64,000 nucleotides of DNA, from contig DATJYO010000064.1 in assembly GCA_035499555.1 (NCBI GenBank), forward strand, positions 248,001-312,000, given 5' to 3'. Below are positions 33,390-41,769 of this stretch, piece by piece. Below the pieces are notes generated by a model. That model did not search any database. It saw nothing but the letters and a program-made list of their open reading frames with translations, and was not told the DNA's origin. Source of the stretch: Bog-159 sp035499555. GTDB lineage: Bacteria; Acidobacteriota; Terriglobia; Bryobacterales; Bryobacteraceae. The translations under genes were made by a program, and so were the position numbers. The stretch's first letter is position 1; each line of letters begins with the position of its first letter.

Positions 33390-34631
33390 TTGTCACGCAG
33401 AGTCGTCGTAACCGGTGTGGGCTTGCTCTCCCCGGTCGGCATCGGGACCGAGGCAACCTGGCAGGCCGTGGTGGCGGGCGCCAGCGGCATCGGGCGTATC
33501 ACCGCCTTCGACGCATCCCTTTTTTCCTGCCAGATTGCGGGTGAGGTGCGCGGCTTCGATCCCAGCCGGTACATCGAGAAGAAAGAAATCAAGAAGATGG
33601 GGCGCTTCATCCAGTTCGCCATCGCGGCGGCGGACTGCGCCCTGGAATCGTCCGGCCTGCGCATCGACCCGGCGGAAAGCGAGCGCGCCGGGGTGTATAT
33701 CGGCAGCGGCATCGGCGGATTCGAGGTGATCGAACGGGAGCACCAGACGCTGCTCGAACACGGCCCGCGGCGCATCTCGCCGTTTTTCATCCCGGCGACT
33801 ATCGTGAACCTGGCATCGGGTTATGTCTCCATACGGACCGGCGCCAAGGGACCCAATTCGGCCACCGCCACGGCCTGCACCACCAGTGCCCATTCGATCG
33901 GCGATTCTTTTCGTCTGATCCAGCACGACGAAGCCGACGTCATGATCTGCGGCGGCACGGAGGCGTGCATCACTCCGATGGGCATCGGCGGATTCGCCGC
34001 CATGCGCGCGCTTTCAACCCGCAATGCCGAGCCCGAACGCGCTTCGCGTCCCTGGGACCTGAATCGCGATGGCTTCGTGGTGGGCGAAGGTTCGGGCATC
34101 CTGGTGCTGGAAGATCTGGATCACGCGCGCCGCCGCGGAGCGCGGATTCTGGCGGAATGCGCCGGCTATGGCATGAGCGCGGACGCCTTCCACGTCACCG
34201 CGCCGCCGCCCGATGGCGACGGGGCTTTCCGGGTGATGCGGAACGCGCTGAAGGACGCCGGCATCCCACCGGCGCAGATCGACTATGTCAACGCGCACGG
34301 CACCTCCACGGATGTGGGCGACCGCGCCGAAACGGCGGCCATCAAACGGTGCTTCGGCGAACACGCGTACAAGGTGGCGGTGAGTTCCACCAAGTCCATG
34401 ACCGGGCATCTGCTGGGCGGCGCCGGCGGCCTGGAGGCGGGTATCACGGTGCTCGCCATTCGGGACCAGGTGGCCCCGCCTACGATCAACTACGAAACTC
34501 CCGATCCGGAATGCGACCTGGACTTTGTGCCGAATCGTGCGCGTCCGCTGCGCATCGACTACGCCTTGTCCAACTCTTTCGGTTTTGGAGGCACAAATGG
34601 TGCGCTCATTTTCAAACGTTATACCGAATAG
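33390..34631 (+). CDS. fabF: beta-ketoacyl-ACP synthase II
   Basis: This 413-residue condensing enzyme elongates acyl-ACP by two carbons using malonyl-ACP. Catalytic C163 is in TATACTTSAHS, H303 in NAHGTST, and K335 and H340 in SSTKSMTGHLLGGAGG, matching FabF numbering. Length and motifs are fully standard. The start is a TTG (33390) behind AGGAGT, giving MSRRVVVTGVGLLSP. The acpP-fabF order is widely conserved. FabB and KASIII are excluded by sequence and length. Confidence 0.95.
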   Translation: MSRRVVVTGVGLLSPVGIGTEATWQAVVAGASGIGRITAFDASLFSCQIAGEVRGFDPSRYIEKKEIKKMGRFIQFAIAAADCALESSGLRIDPAESERAGVYIGSGIGGFEVIEREHQTLLEHGPRRISPFFIPATIVNLASGYVSIRTGAKGPNSATATACTTSAHSIGDSFRLIQHDEADVMICGGTEACITPMGIGGFAAMRALSTRNAEPERASRPWDLNRDGFVVGEGSGILVLEDLDHARRRGARILAECAGYGMSADAFHVTAPPPDGDGAFRVMRNALKDAGIPPAQIDYVNAHGTSTDVGDRAETAAIKRCFGEHAYKVAVSSTKSMTGHLLGGAGGLEAGITVLAIRDQVAPPTINYETPDPECDLDFVPNRARPLRIDYALSNSFGFGGTNGALIFKRYTE

Positions 34632-34652
34632 CCGCCAAGGGGCGGATTTCTC

Positions 34653-35423
34653 ATGAAAATCATTGTCTGTATCAAGCAAGTCCCGGCTCGCGACTCGCAA
34701 TTGCGCGTCGCTTCATCGGGCGTCTGGATCCAGGATACCGATCTCGGCTACGAGATCAACGAGCCCGATGCCTACGCCTTGGAAGAAGGCCTGCAACTCA
34801 AAGAAAAACACGGGGGCGAAGTGGTGGTGCTGTGCGCCGGACCCGCGCGCGCCGCACAAACCATAAGGGAAGCTCTCGCCAAAGGCGCCGACCGCGCCAT
34901 ACACATTGAAGAAGAAAACCTGGGGGCCTTCGATCCTCTGGGCGCCGCCCGCCTGCTGGCCGCGGCGCTCGCGCCCGAAAAGCCGGACCTGGTGCTGACA
35001 GGCCTGCAATCCGACGATCTGGGGTACGGGCAGACCGGCGTGATCCTGGCCGAGTTGCTGGGTCTGCCGCACGCCACCATCATCATGCAGGTGGAGAAGC
35101 AGGACGGCGCCATCCGCGTGAAGCGCGAACTGGAAGACGGCTGGTTCCAACACGTCGAGATGCCCCTGCCCGCGCTGCTGACCATTCAATCCGGCATCAA
35201 CAAGCTGCGCTATGCCACCCTGATGGGCATCAAGAAGGCCAAGACCAAGGAAGTGAAGACGGTCTCGGCGGCGGACTTAGGCGCCGGCGCGGCTCCCCTG
35301 ATCGAGCTCAGCCGGGTGTATCTGCCGGGCCGCTCGAAACAGACGCAACTTTTTGAGGGGCCGCCCAAGGAAGTCGCGGCCAAGCTGGTGGAGAAACTGA
35401 AGTTCGAGGCGCGAGTCCTATGA
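34653..35423 (+). CDS. etfB: electron transfer flavoprotein, beta subunit
   Basis: This 256-residue protein is the FixA/EtfB subunit. It starts MKIIVCIKQVPA and has NEPDAYALEEGLQLKEK and the DLVLTGLQSDDLGYGQTGVILAELLGLPHA region, which forms the AMP-binding domain. ETF accepts electrons from acyl-CoA dehydrogenases and passes them on to ETF-quinone oxidoreductase. The stop overlaps the etfA start by four bases. Placing ETF behind acpP-fabF suggests coordination of fatty acid synthesis and breakdown, but this is inference. Confidence 0.93.
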   Translation: MKIIVCIKQVPARDSQLRVASSGVWIQDTDLGYEINEPDAYALEEGLQLKEKHGGEVVVLCAGPARAAQTIREALAKGADRAIHIEEENLGAFDPLGAARLLAAALAPEKPDLVLTGLQSDDLGYGQTGVILAELLGLPHATIIMQVEKQDGAIRVKRELEDGWFQHVEMPLPALLTIQSGINKLRYATLMGIKKAKTKEVKTVSAADLGAGAAPLIELSRVYLPGRSKQTQLFEGPPKEVAAKLVEKLKFEARVL

Positions 35424-36403
35424 GCATCCTGGTGGTGATGGAACAACGCGCGGTCCAGGGGCCGCCGGCTTGGAGCCGTATGTCGTGGGAGACGCTGGCC
35501 GCCGGCCAGCAGCTCGGCCGCGAGTTACAGCAGCCTGTCTCGGCCGCCGTGCTGGGGCAAGGGATCGAGGGGCTGGCCGCGGAGCTGGCCGATAAGAAAC
35601 TCGATCGCGCCTACGTGGTGGAGCACGAGTTACTCAAAGACTACACGCCGGACACTTACAGCGCCGCGGTACAGCAGTTGGTACAGCACGCAGGCGCGCG
35701 CATCGTGATCTTCCCGCACACCTACCAGGTGCGCGACTTTTTGCCTAAATTAGCCACCGCGCTGGGCCGCGTGGCAGTCAGCGATGTGGTGGCGCATCGC
35801 GTCGAAGACGGCAAGCTGGTGCTGGTGCGGCAGCTCTTTCAAGGCAAGCTCAACGTGGACGTGCGCTTTACCGGCGAGCCGCCCTATTTCGCGTCGCTGC
35901 AGGCCGGCGCGTATCGGGCCGACACTCTGGAGGCCGGATCGGCCGCGCTGGAAAAGTTCGCGCCGCAGCTCTCGCCGGGACGCACCAGGCCGCTCGAGTT
36001 GTTCCGGGAAGCGGCGCGCGCGGTAGATCTGACGGCTGCCGAAATCATCGTTTCCGTCGGCCGCGGGATCAAGGAAGCGGATAACATTCCGGTGGTGCAG
36101 AAACTCGCCGACGCCCTGGGCGCGGAGCTGGCGGCATCCCGCCCGATCTGCGATGCGGGCTGGCTGCCCATGGAGCGGCAGGTAGGCAGCTCCGGCCAGA
36201 CGGTGGCGCCCAAGATGTACCTGGCGGTAGGCATCTCCGGGGCGATCCAGCACCTGGTAGGCATGAAGGGATCGAAGACCATCGTGGCCATTAACAAGGA
36301 TTCGAACGCGCCTATTTTCGAGGTCGCGGATTACGGCATTGTGGGCGACCTGTTCCAGGTGGTGCCGGCGCTGGTAGAGGAGATCCAAAAGGCAAAGGCA
36401 TAA
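35420..36403 (+). CDS. etfA: electron transfer flavoprotein, alpha subunit
   Basis: This 327-residue protein is EtfA/FixB. The N-terminal domain pairs with EtfB. The C-terminal FAD-binding domain has IIVSVGRGIKEADN, then ASRPICDAGWLPMERQVGSSGQTVAPKMYLAVGISGAIQHLVGMKGSKTIVAINKD (residues spread over three strands). These match the FAD-pocket signature of the family. It forms a heterodimer with the etfB product from the overlapping gene upstream. A hairpin lies between it and the next gene. Confidence 0.94.
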   Translation: MSILVVMEQRAVQGPPAWSRMSWETLAAGQQLGRELQQPVSAAVLGQGIEGLAAELADKKLDRAYVVEHELLKDYTPDTYSAAVQQLVQHAGARIVIFPHTYQVRDFLPKLATALGRVAVSDVVAHRVEDGKLVLVRQLFQGKLNVDVRFTGEPPYFASLQAGAYRADTLEAGSAALEKFAPQLSPGRTRPLELFREAARAVDLTAAEIIVSVGRGIKEADNIPVVQKLADALGAELAASRPICDAGWLPMERQVGSSGQTVAPKMYLAVGISGAIQHLVGMKGSKTIVAINKDSNAPIFEVADYGIVGDLFQVVPALVEEIQKAKA

Positions 36404-36421
36404 GCGGCGGTGCCGGGACTG

Positions 36422-36464
36422 CCCCGCGGAAATGGTAAGATCTTCTCAAGACCTACCCGCGGGG
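36422..36464 (+). promoter_or_regulatory. Hairpin that would hide the ribosome-binding site of the hydroxylase gene
   Basis: CCCCGCGG (36422-36429) and CCGCGGGG (36457-36464) form a perfect 8-pair stem with a 27-base loop. The right arm includes the GGGGA ribosome-binding sequence five bases before the ATG at 36469. There is no T-run, so it is not a normal terminator. It may limit translation of the next gene on a read-through transcript from etfA. Confidence 0.5.
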
Positions 36465-36468
36465 AACT

Positions 36469-37737
36469 ATGGACACCATGTACTCGAAAGCCGTGGCGCT
36501 GGCCGTGCCCGTCTTTCTTTTCCTGATCGCGCTCGAGTTCGTTGCCGATCGTGCCAAGCGCACGCATTACTATCACCTGGCCGACGCCATCAATAGCCTG
36601 AGCTGCGGCGTGGTCTCCACGGGGGTGCGCGTGTTCTTCGGCTTTCTCGGTATCTTCTTCTACGAGTGGATGCTCCTGCATGTGGCTCCCGTGCGTCTGC
36701 CGGCTGGACATTGGGGAACCTGGGTATTCGCTTTCGTTTTTTACGACCTCTGCTATTACTGGAATCATCGATGGGGCCACACCGTCGGGCTGTTCTGGGC
36801 GTCGCATGTGGTGCATCACCAGAGCGAGGAATTCAATCTGACCACCGCGCTGCGGCAGCCGGGGACAGGCGCATTCCTGGGCTGGATCTTCTATTTGCCG
36901 ATGGCGCTTTGCGGAATTCCCGTGGGCGTCATGCTGATGGTGGGAGTCATCCAGCTCTTCTACCAGTTCTGGCCGCACACCCAATTGATCGGGCGGTTGG
37001 GGTTTCTGGACCGCTGGATACAGACTCCCTCGAACCATCGCGTGCACCATGCCCAGAATGACATCTACCTGGATAAAAACTACGTGGGCGTGTTCCTGGT
37101 CTGGGACCACATCTTCGGTAGCTTCCAGGAGGAGATGGATGAAGAGCCCTGCATCTTCGGCATTCGCGGGCAGTTGAAGAGCTGGAACCCGGTGTGGGCG
37201 AACCTGCATTACTACGCGGCCATGGCCAAGGACTGCTGGCACGCCGGCTCCTGGCGCGACAAGCTGCGGGTGTGGATCGCACCTCCCGGATGGCGTCCGG
37301 CGGACGTGGCCGCGCGCTATCCCAAGCCGGCCTACGATCCCCACGTCGATTTTGTAAAGTTCGATCCGCCGCGCAATGCGCTCTTGAGCGCCTACGGCCT
37401 GGCGCAGTTCGTGGTGTTGATCGCGGCGAACAGCCAGTTTCTAGCGCTGCTTCCCAAGCAGGCGCCCATGCTGAACGTAGCCTACTTCCTGTACATCCTG
37501 GGTACGCTGGTATGCCTGGGCGGTGTGCTGGAGAACCGGCGCGAGTTCCTGATCGCGGAAGGCGCCCGGCTGTCGGCCACCGGCCTGGCCGTGCTGATGG
37601 GCGGGACCTGGTTCGGCGGCGTGCGGGATCCGCGGGTGATTTTGGCGGTAGTCGCCTTTCAGTTCGTCTCACTGGGCTGGCTGTGGGTGGCCGCGCGGAT
37701 GCGGCCGAAGACCGCACCGGCGGTCGCGGCAGCGTAA
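36469..37737 (+). CDS. membrane fatty-acid hydroxylase / sterol desaturase-family enzyme
   Basis: This 422-residue membrane protein has hydrophobic segments at the start (AVALAVPVFLFLIALEFV) and three histidine clusters that bind the di-iron centre: HRWGH, SHVVHHQ and NHRVHH. These match the fatty-acid hydroxylase superfamily, including sterol desaturases, carotenoid hydroxylases and alkylglycerol monooxygenase. The position of the clusters after about residue 100 and the extra C-terminal hydrophobic third (about 310-410) are closest to alkylglycerol-monooxygenase-like proteins. The substrate is probably a lipid, but is not determined. It follows etfA by 65 bases. Confidence 0.88.
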   Translation: MDTMYSKAVALAVPVFLFLIALEFVADRAKRTHYYHLADAINSLSCGVVSTGVRVFFGFLGIFFYEWMLLHVAPVRLPAGHWGTWVFAFVFYDLCYYWNHRWGHTVGLFWASHVVHHQSEEFNLTTALRQPGTGAFLGWIFYLPMALCGIPVGVMLMVGVIQLFYQFWPHTQLIGRLGFLDRWIQTPSNHRVHHAQNDIYLDKNYVGVFLVWDHIFGSFQEEMDEEPCIFGIRGQLKSWNPVWANLHYYAAMAKDCWHAGSWRDKLRVWIAPPGWRPADVAARYPKPAYDPHVDFVKFDPPRNALLSAYGLAQFVVLIAANSQFLALLPKQAPMLNVAYFLYILGTLVCLGGVLENRREFLIAEGARLSATGLAVLMGGTWFGGVRDPRVILAVVAFQFVSLGWLWVAARMRPKTAPAVAAA

Positions 37738-37744
37738 GGCCGAA

Positions 37745-38152
37745 TCACCGGGTCGGCGAGAAGTCGGTGGGGTCCATGAAGACGGACTCCACCTTCATCA
37801 CGATCTTGCCGTTGGCTTCCGATTCCTTTTGCACCTTCTGCCACTCCGGATCCTGGCGGAATTCGTCCCAGTTCTTTTTGGCCGCCTCGCGGCTGGCGTG
37901 GGCGATGACGTAGATCAGGGTATTCTGCGACGCGGGCGCGTCCTGCGGCACCCAATAGGCGATATTGGCCATGCCGTGCCGTTCGAAAATCCGGGCGGTG
38001 TGATTCCGGAAGCGCGCCAGCAGGTCCGGTAGTTTGCCTTCGTAGCAGGTGTAGGTGCGCAATTCGAAGACGCGGCCGGGTTCCGCGGCATTCCCGAAGA
38101 CGGCGGTAGCGGCGGTGAGCGCCACCAGTGAAAGCACGATTTTGAGCGACAT
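37745..38152 (-). CDS. secreted NIPSNAP-domain protein
   Basis: This 135-residue protein has a signal peptide (MSLKIVLSLVALTAATAVFGNA). A NIPSNAP domain follows: RVFELRTYTCYEGKLPDLLARF, HGMANIAYWVPQ, a central LIYVIAHASREAAKKNW and a final VESVFM strand. NIPSNAP is a ferredoxin-like dimeric alpha/beta barrel with no clear activity. Exported forms are common in Acidobacteria and Planctomycetes. It converges with the hydroxylase gene 7 bases away and diverges from the M2 peptidase gene. Confidence 0.85.
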   Translation of the reverse strand: MSLKIVLSLVALTAATAVFGNAAEPGRVFELRTYTCYEGKLPDLLARFRNHTARIFERHGMANIAYWVPQDAPASQNTLIYVIAHASREAAKKNWDEFRQDPEWQKVQKESEANGKIVMKVESVFMDPTDFSPTR

Positions 38153-38179
38153 GCTGCCAGTTTACAATGGAGCACGGAT

Positions 38180-39964
38180 ATGAAGCGCTATTTTCTTCTC
38201 CTGCTCGCCGCGCCGCTGTGCGCCGCGCCGCCGGCGCCCACCGTCCGCGACGCCGAGAAGTTCATGAAGGAAGCCGAAGCGCGGCTGCTGGCTCTCTCCA
38301 TTGAGGGCAACCGCGCCGATTGGGTCAAGTCCACATACATTACGGATGACACGGAGGCGTTGGCGGCCAAGGCGGACGAGCGCCTGATTAATGCCACCGT
38401 GGAGCTTGCCAAACAATCCCGGCGATTCGATGCGTTGCAGCTGCCGGCCGAGCTGGACCGTAAGATCAAGCTGCTGAAGTTGTCCCTGACCTTGGCCACC
38501 CCCGCCGATCCCAAGGAGAGCGAGGAATTGACGCGCATCGCCGCGGCCATGGAAGGCACCTACGGAAAAGGCAAGTACTGCCCGCCCGGCAAAAGCGAGT
38601 GTCTGGACCTGGAGGATCTCACGCGCGTGATGGCCAACAGCCGGAATCCGGCTGAATTGCTGGATGCATGGCGGGGATGGCATGCCATCGCCCGCCCGAT
38701 TCGCCCGGAATACGTGCGTTACGTGGCGCTGGCTAACAAGGGCGCGCGCGAACTGGGTTTCGCCGACGACGGCGCGATGTGGCGGGCCAAGTACGACATG
38801 CCGCCGGACGACTTCGCCCGGGAGTTGGACCGCTTGTGGGAGCAGGTGCGGCCGCTGTACCTGTCGCTGCATGCCTATGTGCGTAGCAAACTACGCGAGA
38901 AGTACGGACCGGACCTGGTGCCCGAGAGGGGTCCGATCCCCGCGCACCTGCTGGGGAACATGTGGGCGCAGACCTGGGACAATGTCTACCCCCTGGTCGC
39001 TCCCACCGGCTCCGACCCGGGTTTCGATCTGGCTGAAATCCTGAAAAGCCGCAAAACCGACTACCGGCAGATGGTGCGCTATGGCGAAGGTTTCTTTACC
39101 TCCCTGGGTTTCGCGCCGCTGCCGCAGTCATTCTGGGAGCGCTCGCTGTTCCTCAAGCCGCGCGATCGCGACGTGGTCTGCCATGCCAGCGCCTGGGACA
39201 TCGACTTGGTGGACGATGTGCGGCTCAAAATGTGCATCGATATCACGGCGGAAGACTTCCTCACCATACACCACGAGTTAGGCCACAACTTCTATCAGCG
39301 CGCCTATGACCGGCAGCCGTTTCTTTTCCGCGATAGTGCCAACGATGGATTCCACGAAGCGGTCGGCGACACCATCGCGCTTTCCGTGACGCCCGGGTAC
39401 CTGGTGAAACTGGGGCTGCTGGACAAGGCGCCGGATACGTCCAAGGACATCGGCCTGCTGTTGCGCCGGGCGCTGGAGAAGATCGCATTTCTTCCGTTCG
39501 GCCTGGTGATCGATCAGTGGCGCTGGAAGGTATTCTCGGGCGAGATTCCACCTGACAAATACAACCAGGCCTGGTGGGAGCTGCGGCTCAAGTATCAGGG
39601 CATCGCACCGCCGGTCGAGCGCAGCGAAGAGGATTTCGATCCGGCCGCCAAGTACCACGTGGCCTCGAATACGCCTTACATGCGCTATTTTCTGGCGGAT
39701 ATCCTGCAGTTCCAGTTTCATCGCGCGCTGTCGCGCGTTGCGGGCTGCACGGGGCCGCTCAATCGCTGCTCGATCTACGGGAATAAGGAAGCCGGGCGCC
39801 GCTTCAACGCCATGTTAGCCATGGGGCTGAGCCGTCCGTGGCCGGAGGCCCTGGCCGCCCTGACCGGTGAATCGCGCATGGATGCGACGGCCATCCGGGA
39901 CTATTTCGCGCCGCTCCAGAAGTGGCTGGACCAGCAGAACCGGGGCAAACCGGTGGGGTGGTAG
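38180..39964 (+). CDS. secreted M2-family peptidyl-dipeptidase (ACE-like)
   Basis: This 594-residue protein has a signal peptide (MKRYFLLLLAAPLCAAP) and matches angiotensin-converting-enzyme-type metallopeptidases. The zinc motif is HHELGH (H365, E366, H369), and E393 in GFHEAVGD is 24 residues later, the same spacing as in human ACE. YGKGKYCPPGKSECLDLEDL, with two Cys, is an expected disulfide pair. The enzyme should release dipeptides from C-termini in the periplasm or outside. The next gene starts 10 bases downstream, so the two are probably one transcript. Confidence 0.93.
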   Translation: MKRYFLLLLAAPLCAAPPAPTVRDAEKFMKEAEARLLALSIEGNRADWVKSTYITDDTEALAAKADERLINATVELAKQSRRFDALQLPAELDRKIKLLKLSLTLATPADPKESEELTRIAAAMEGTYGKGKYCPPGKSECLDLEDLTRVMANSRNPAELLDAWRGWHAIARPIRPEYVRYVALANKGARELGFADDGAMWRAKYDMPPDDFARELDRLWEQVRPLYLSLHAYVRSKLREKYGPDLVPERGPIPAHLLGNMWAQTWDNVYPLVAPTGSDPGFDLAEILKSRKTDYRQMVRYGEGFFTSLGFAPLPQSFWERSLFLKPRDRDVVCHASAWDIDLVDDVRLKMCIDITAEDFLTIHHELGHNFYQRAYDRQPFLFRDSANDGFHEAVGDTIALSVTPGYLVKLGLLDKAPDTSKDIGLLLRRALEKIAFLPFGLVIDQWRWKVFSGEIPPDKYNQAWWELRLKYQGIAPPVERSEEDFDPAAKYHVASNTPYMRYFLADILQFQFHRALSRVAGCTGPLNRCSIYGNKEAGRRFNAMLAMGLSRPWPEALAALTGESRMDATAIRDYFAPLQKWLDQQNRGKPVGW

Positions 39965-39974
39965 GGCAGGCCGG

Positions 39975-40742
39975 ATGAAAACACCTCGCCATTTTGGGTT
40001 TGTTCCGATTATTTTTGCCCTGCTCCTGGCGGGCTGCAAGCCGCCGGAACAGCCGGCCGTCACATCGATTGTGGGGGCGCTCCTGATCGACGGTACGGGC
40101 GGGCCGCCGATCTCGAACTCCGTCGTCACCATCGAAAATGAGCGCATCCGGGCCGCCGGTTCGCGCGACAGCCTGCCCGTCCCGGCGGAGGCGCAAAAGA
40201 TCGACGGCGCCGGAAAGGTGATTGTGCCGGCGGTGGTGAACGTAGCGCAGCGGGCCCCGTCGCTTCCCAGCGTCTTCTCGCTCCGGGATGCCCGCACCGC
40301 CGTTGACGGGGGCGCCAAGGTCTGCCTGCACATGATCCGGGATACCGATGCCATCGATCCCGCCTTCATCGCCCGGTTGCGGGATCTGCAGGTCATTTTC
40401 GTGCCCATGCTGGCCGAGGAGCATGACCCCGTCCGGCTTTCTTTGGCGGAGCGGAACACCAAGCGGCTGGCGGAAGGTGGGGTAGCCATCGCAGCCGGGT
40501 GGGCCGGCGATCCCTATCCTGAACTGGAATTGCTGGAAAAAGCCGGGATTTCACCGATGGACGTGCTGGTGGCCGCCACGCGCAACGGGGCAATGGCCCT
40601 GCGCACCATCGCCGACGAAGGAACCATCGAGCCCAGCAAACGCGCCAACCTGTACATGCTCAATCGAAACCCGGCCGAAGATATACGTAACCTGTTGTAT
40701 CCCAGCGCCACCATGTTCGCCGGGCAATGGGTCGGCCGCTGA
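39975..40742 (+). CDS. lipoprotein related to amidohydrolases but lacking metal ligands
   Basis: This 255-residue protein has a lipobox (FALLLAGC) and an amidohydrolase layout. It begins SIVGALLIDGTGGPPISNSVVTIENERI, includes HMIRDTDAIDPAFIARLRDLQVIFVP, and ends with ATRNGAMALRTIADEGTIEPSKRANLYML. The HxH that should follow the first strand is replaced by VVNVAQR. The usual GTDAG aspartate motif is replaced by AAGWAGDP, and the protein is about 150 residues shorter than normal amidohydrolases. It is probably a non-catalytic, membrane-anchored relative. The start at ATG 39975 lies 10 bases after the M2 peptidase stop. Confidence 0.75.
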   Translation: MKTPRHFGFVPIIFALLLAGCKPPEQPAVTSIVGALLIDGTGGPPISNSVVTIENERIRAAGSRDSLPVPAEAQKIDGAGKVIVPAVVNVAQRAPSLPSVFSLRDARTAVDGGAKVCLHMIRDTDAIDPAFIARLRDLQVIFVPMLAEEHDPVRLSLAERNTKRLAEGGVAIAAGWAGDPYPELELLEKAGISPMDVLVAATRNGAMALRTIADEGTIEPSKRANLYMLNRNPAEDIRNLLYPSATMFAGQWVGR

Positions 40743-40820
40743 CCGGCCTGAGGGTCCGCAGCGGAAAACTACGGGAACTATCCCGCCGCTCCAATCGTAT
40801 CTTTTCCCGTGAGGTGCTCT

Positions 40821-41759
40821 ATGCGAATGCACTTGCTCGCTCTGCCGGTAGCCGCCGGACTACTCGCTTGCGTAGGATGCGACATCGACGATTGGGACGT
40901 GGGCGGTTCCGAACGCTACACCCAGGATTTTCACTACAGTTATCCCCTGCAGCCGGGCGGGCGCCTGACCGTCGAAAACTCGAACGGATCGGTCGAAATC
41001 TCGGGTTGGGATCAGAACACCGTGGACATCAGCGGCACGAAGTACGCCCGCACGCCGGAGCTGCGCGATGAGTTGAAGATCGAGATCGACCACTCGTCCG
41101 ATGCGGTCAGCATTCGCACCGTGCGGCCCTCGTCACGGCGCGGCAACATGGGGGCCAAGTACATTATCAAGGTCCCGCGCCGCACCCAGCTCGATCGAAT
41201 CGTCAGCTCCAACGGCTCCATTCACGCCCTGGATGTGGAAGGGCCGGCGCGGCTGCGCACTTCCAACGGCGGCGTGCGCGCGGAGAATCTGCGCGGCAGC
41301 CTGGACGCGCAGACTTCCAATGGCGGCATCGACGTGCAGAACCTGGAAGGCAGCGCGTCGCTGCACACCTCGAACGGGCGCGTGCATGCCGAGGACGTGC
41401 GCGGCTCGGTAGAAGCGGACACGTCGAATGGCGGCATCCACGTGCGGCTGGTGAAGCCGGAGTCCGGCCGTCCGGTCAAGCTGGAGACTTCCAACGGCAG
41501 TATCGAGCTGACCATGGAGGCCTTCAACCAGAACGAGATCCACGCGTCTACGTCCAATGGCGGCATCACCGTCCGTCTGCCGGGGCAGATCGCCGCGGAC
41601 CTGAACGCCCACGCCAGCAACTCTTCCATCTCCACCGAATTCGAGGTGGCTACCCAGGGGGCGCTCGAGAAGCATCACCTGGAGGGCAAGATCGGCGCGG
41701 GCGGGCCGGCCATCGACCTGGACACTTCGAACGGCAGCATACGGCTCCTGAAGATGTAG
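40821..41759 (+). CDS. DUF4097 repeat lipoprotein
   Basis: Translation probably starts at ATG 40821 behind GAGGTGC; an upstream GTG is open at 40809. This 312-residue protein has a lipobox-like stretch (LLACVGC). Ten copies of a NG-type repeat follow, such as ENSNGSVEISG, SSNGSIHALD, TSNGGVRAEN, TSNGGIDVQN, TSNGRVHAED, TSNGGIHVRL, TSNGSIELTM, TSNGGITVRL and TSNGSIRLLK. The repeats form a beta-solenoid of the DUF4097/putative adhesin type. Anchored at the inner or outer membrane, it may be an envelope or surface scaffold. Function is not known. Confidence 0.85.
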   Translation: MRMHLLALPVAAGLLACVGCDIDDWDVGGSERYTQDFHYSYPLQPGGRLTVENSNGSVEISGWDQNTVDISGTKYARTPELRDELKIEIDHSSDAVSIRTVRPSSRRGNMGAKYIIKVPRRTQLDRIVSSNGSIHALDVEGPARLRTSNGGVRAENLRGSLDAQTSNGGIDVQNLEGSASLHTSNGRVHAEDVRGSVEADTSNGGIHVRLVKPESGRPVKLETSNGSIELTMEAFNQNEIHASTSNGGITVRLPGQIAADLNAHASNSSISTEFEVATQGALEKHHLEGKIGAGGPAIDLDTSNGSIRLLKM

Positions 41760-41769
41760 CCGGACGAAA

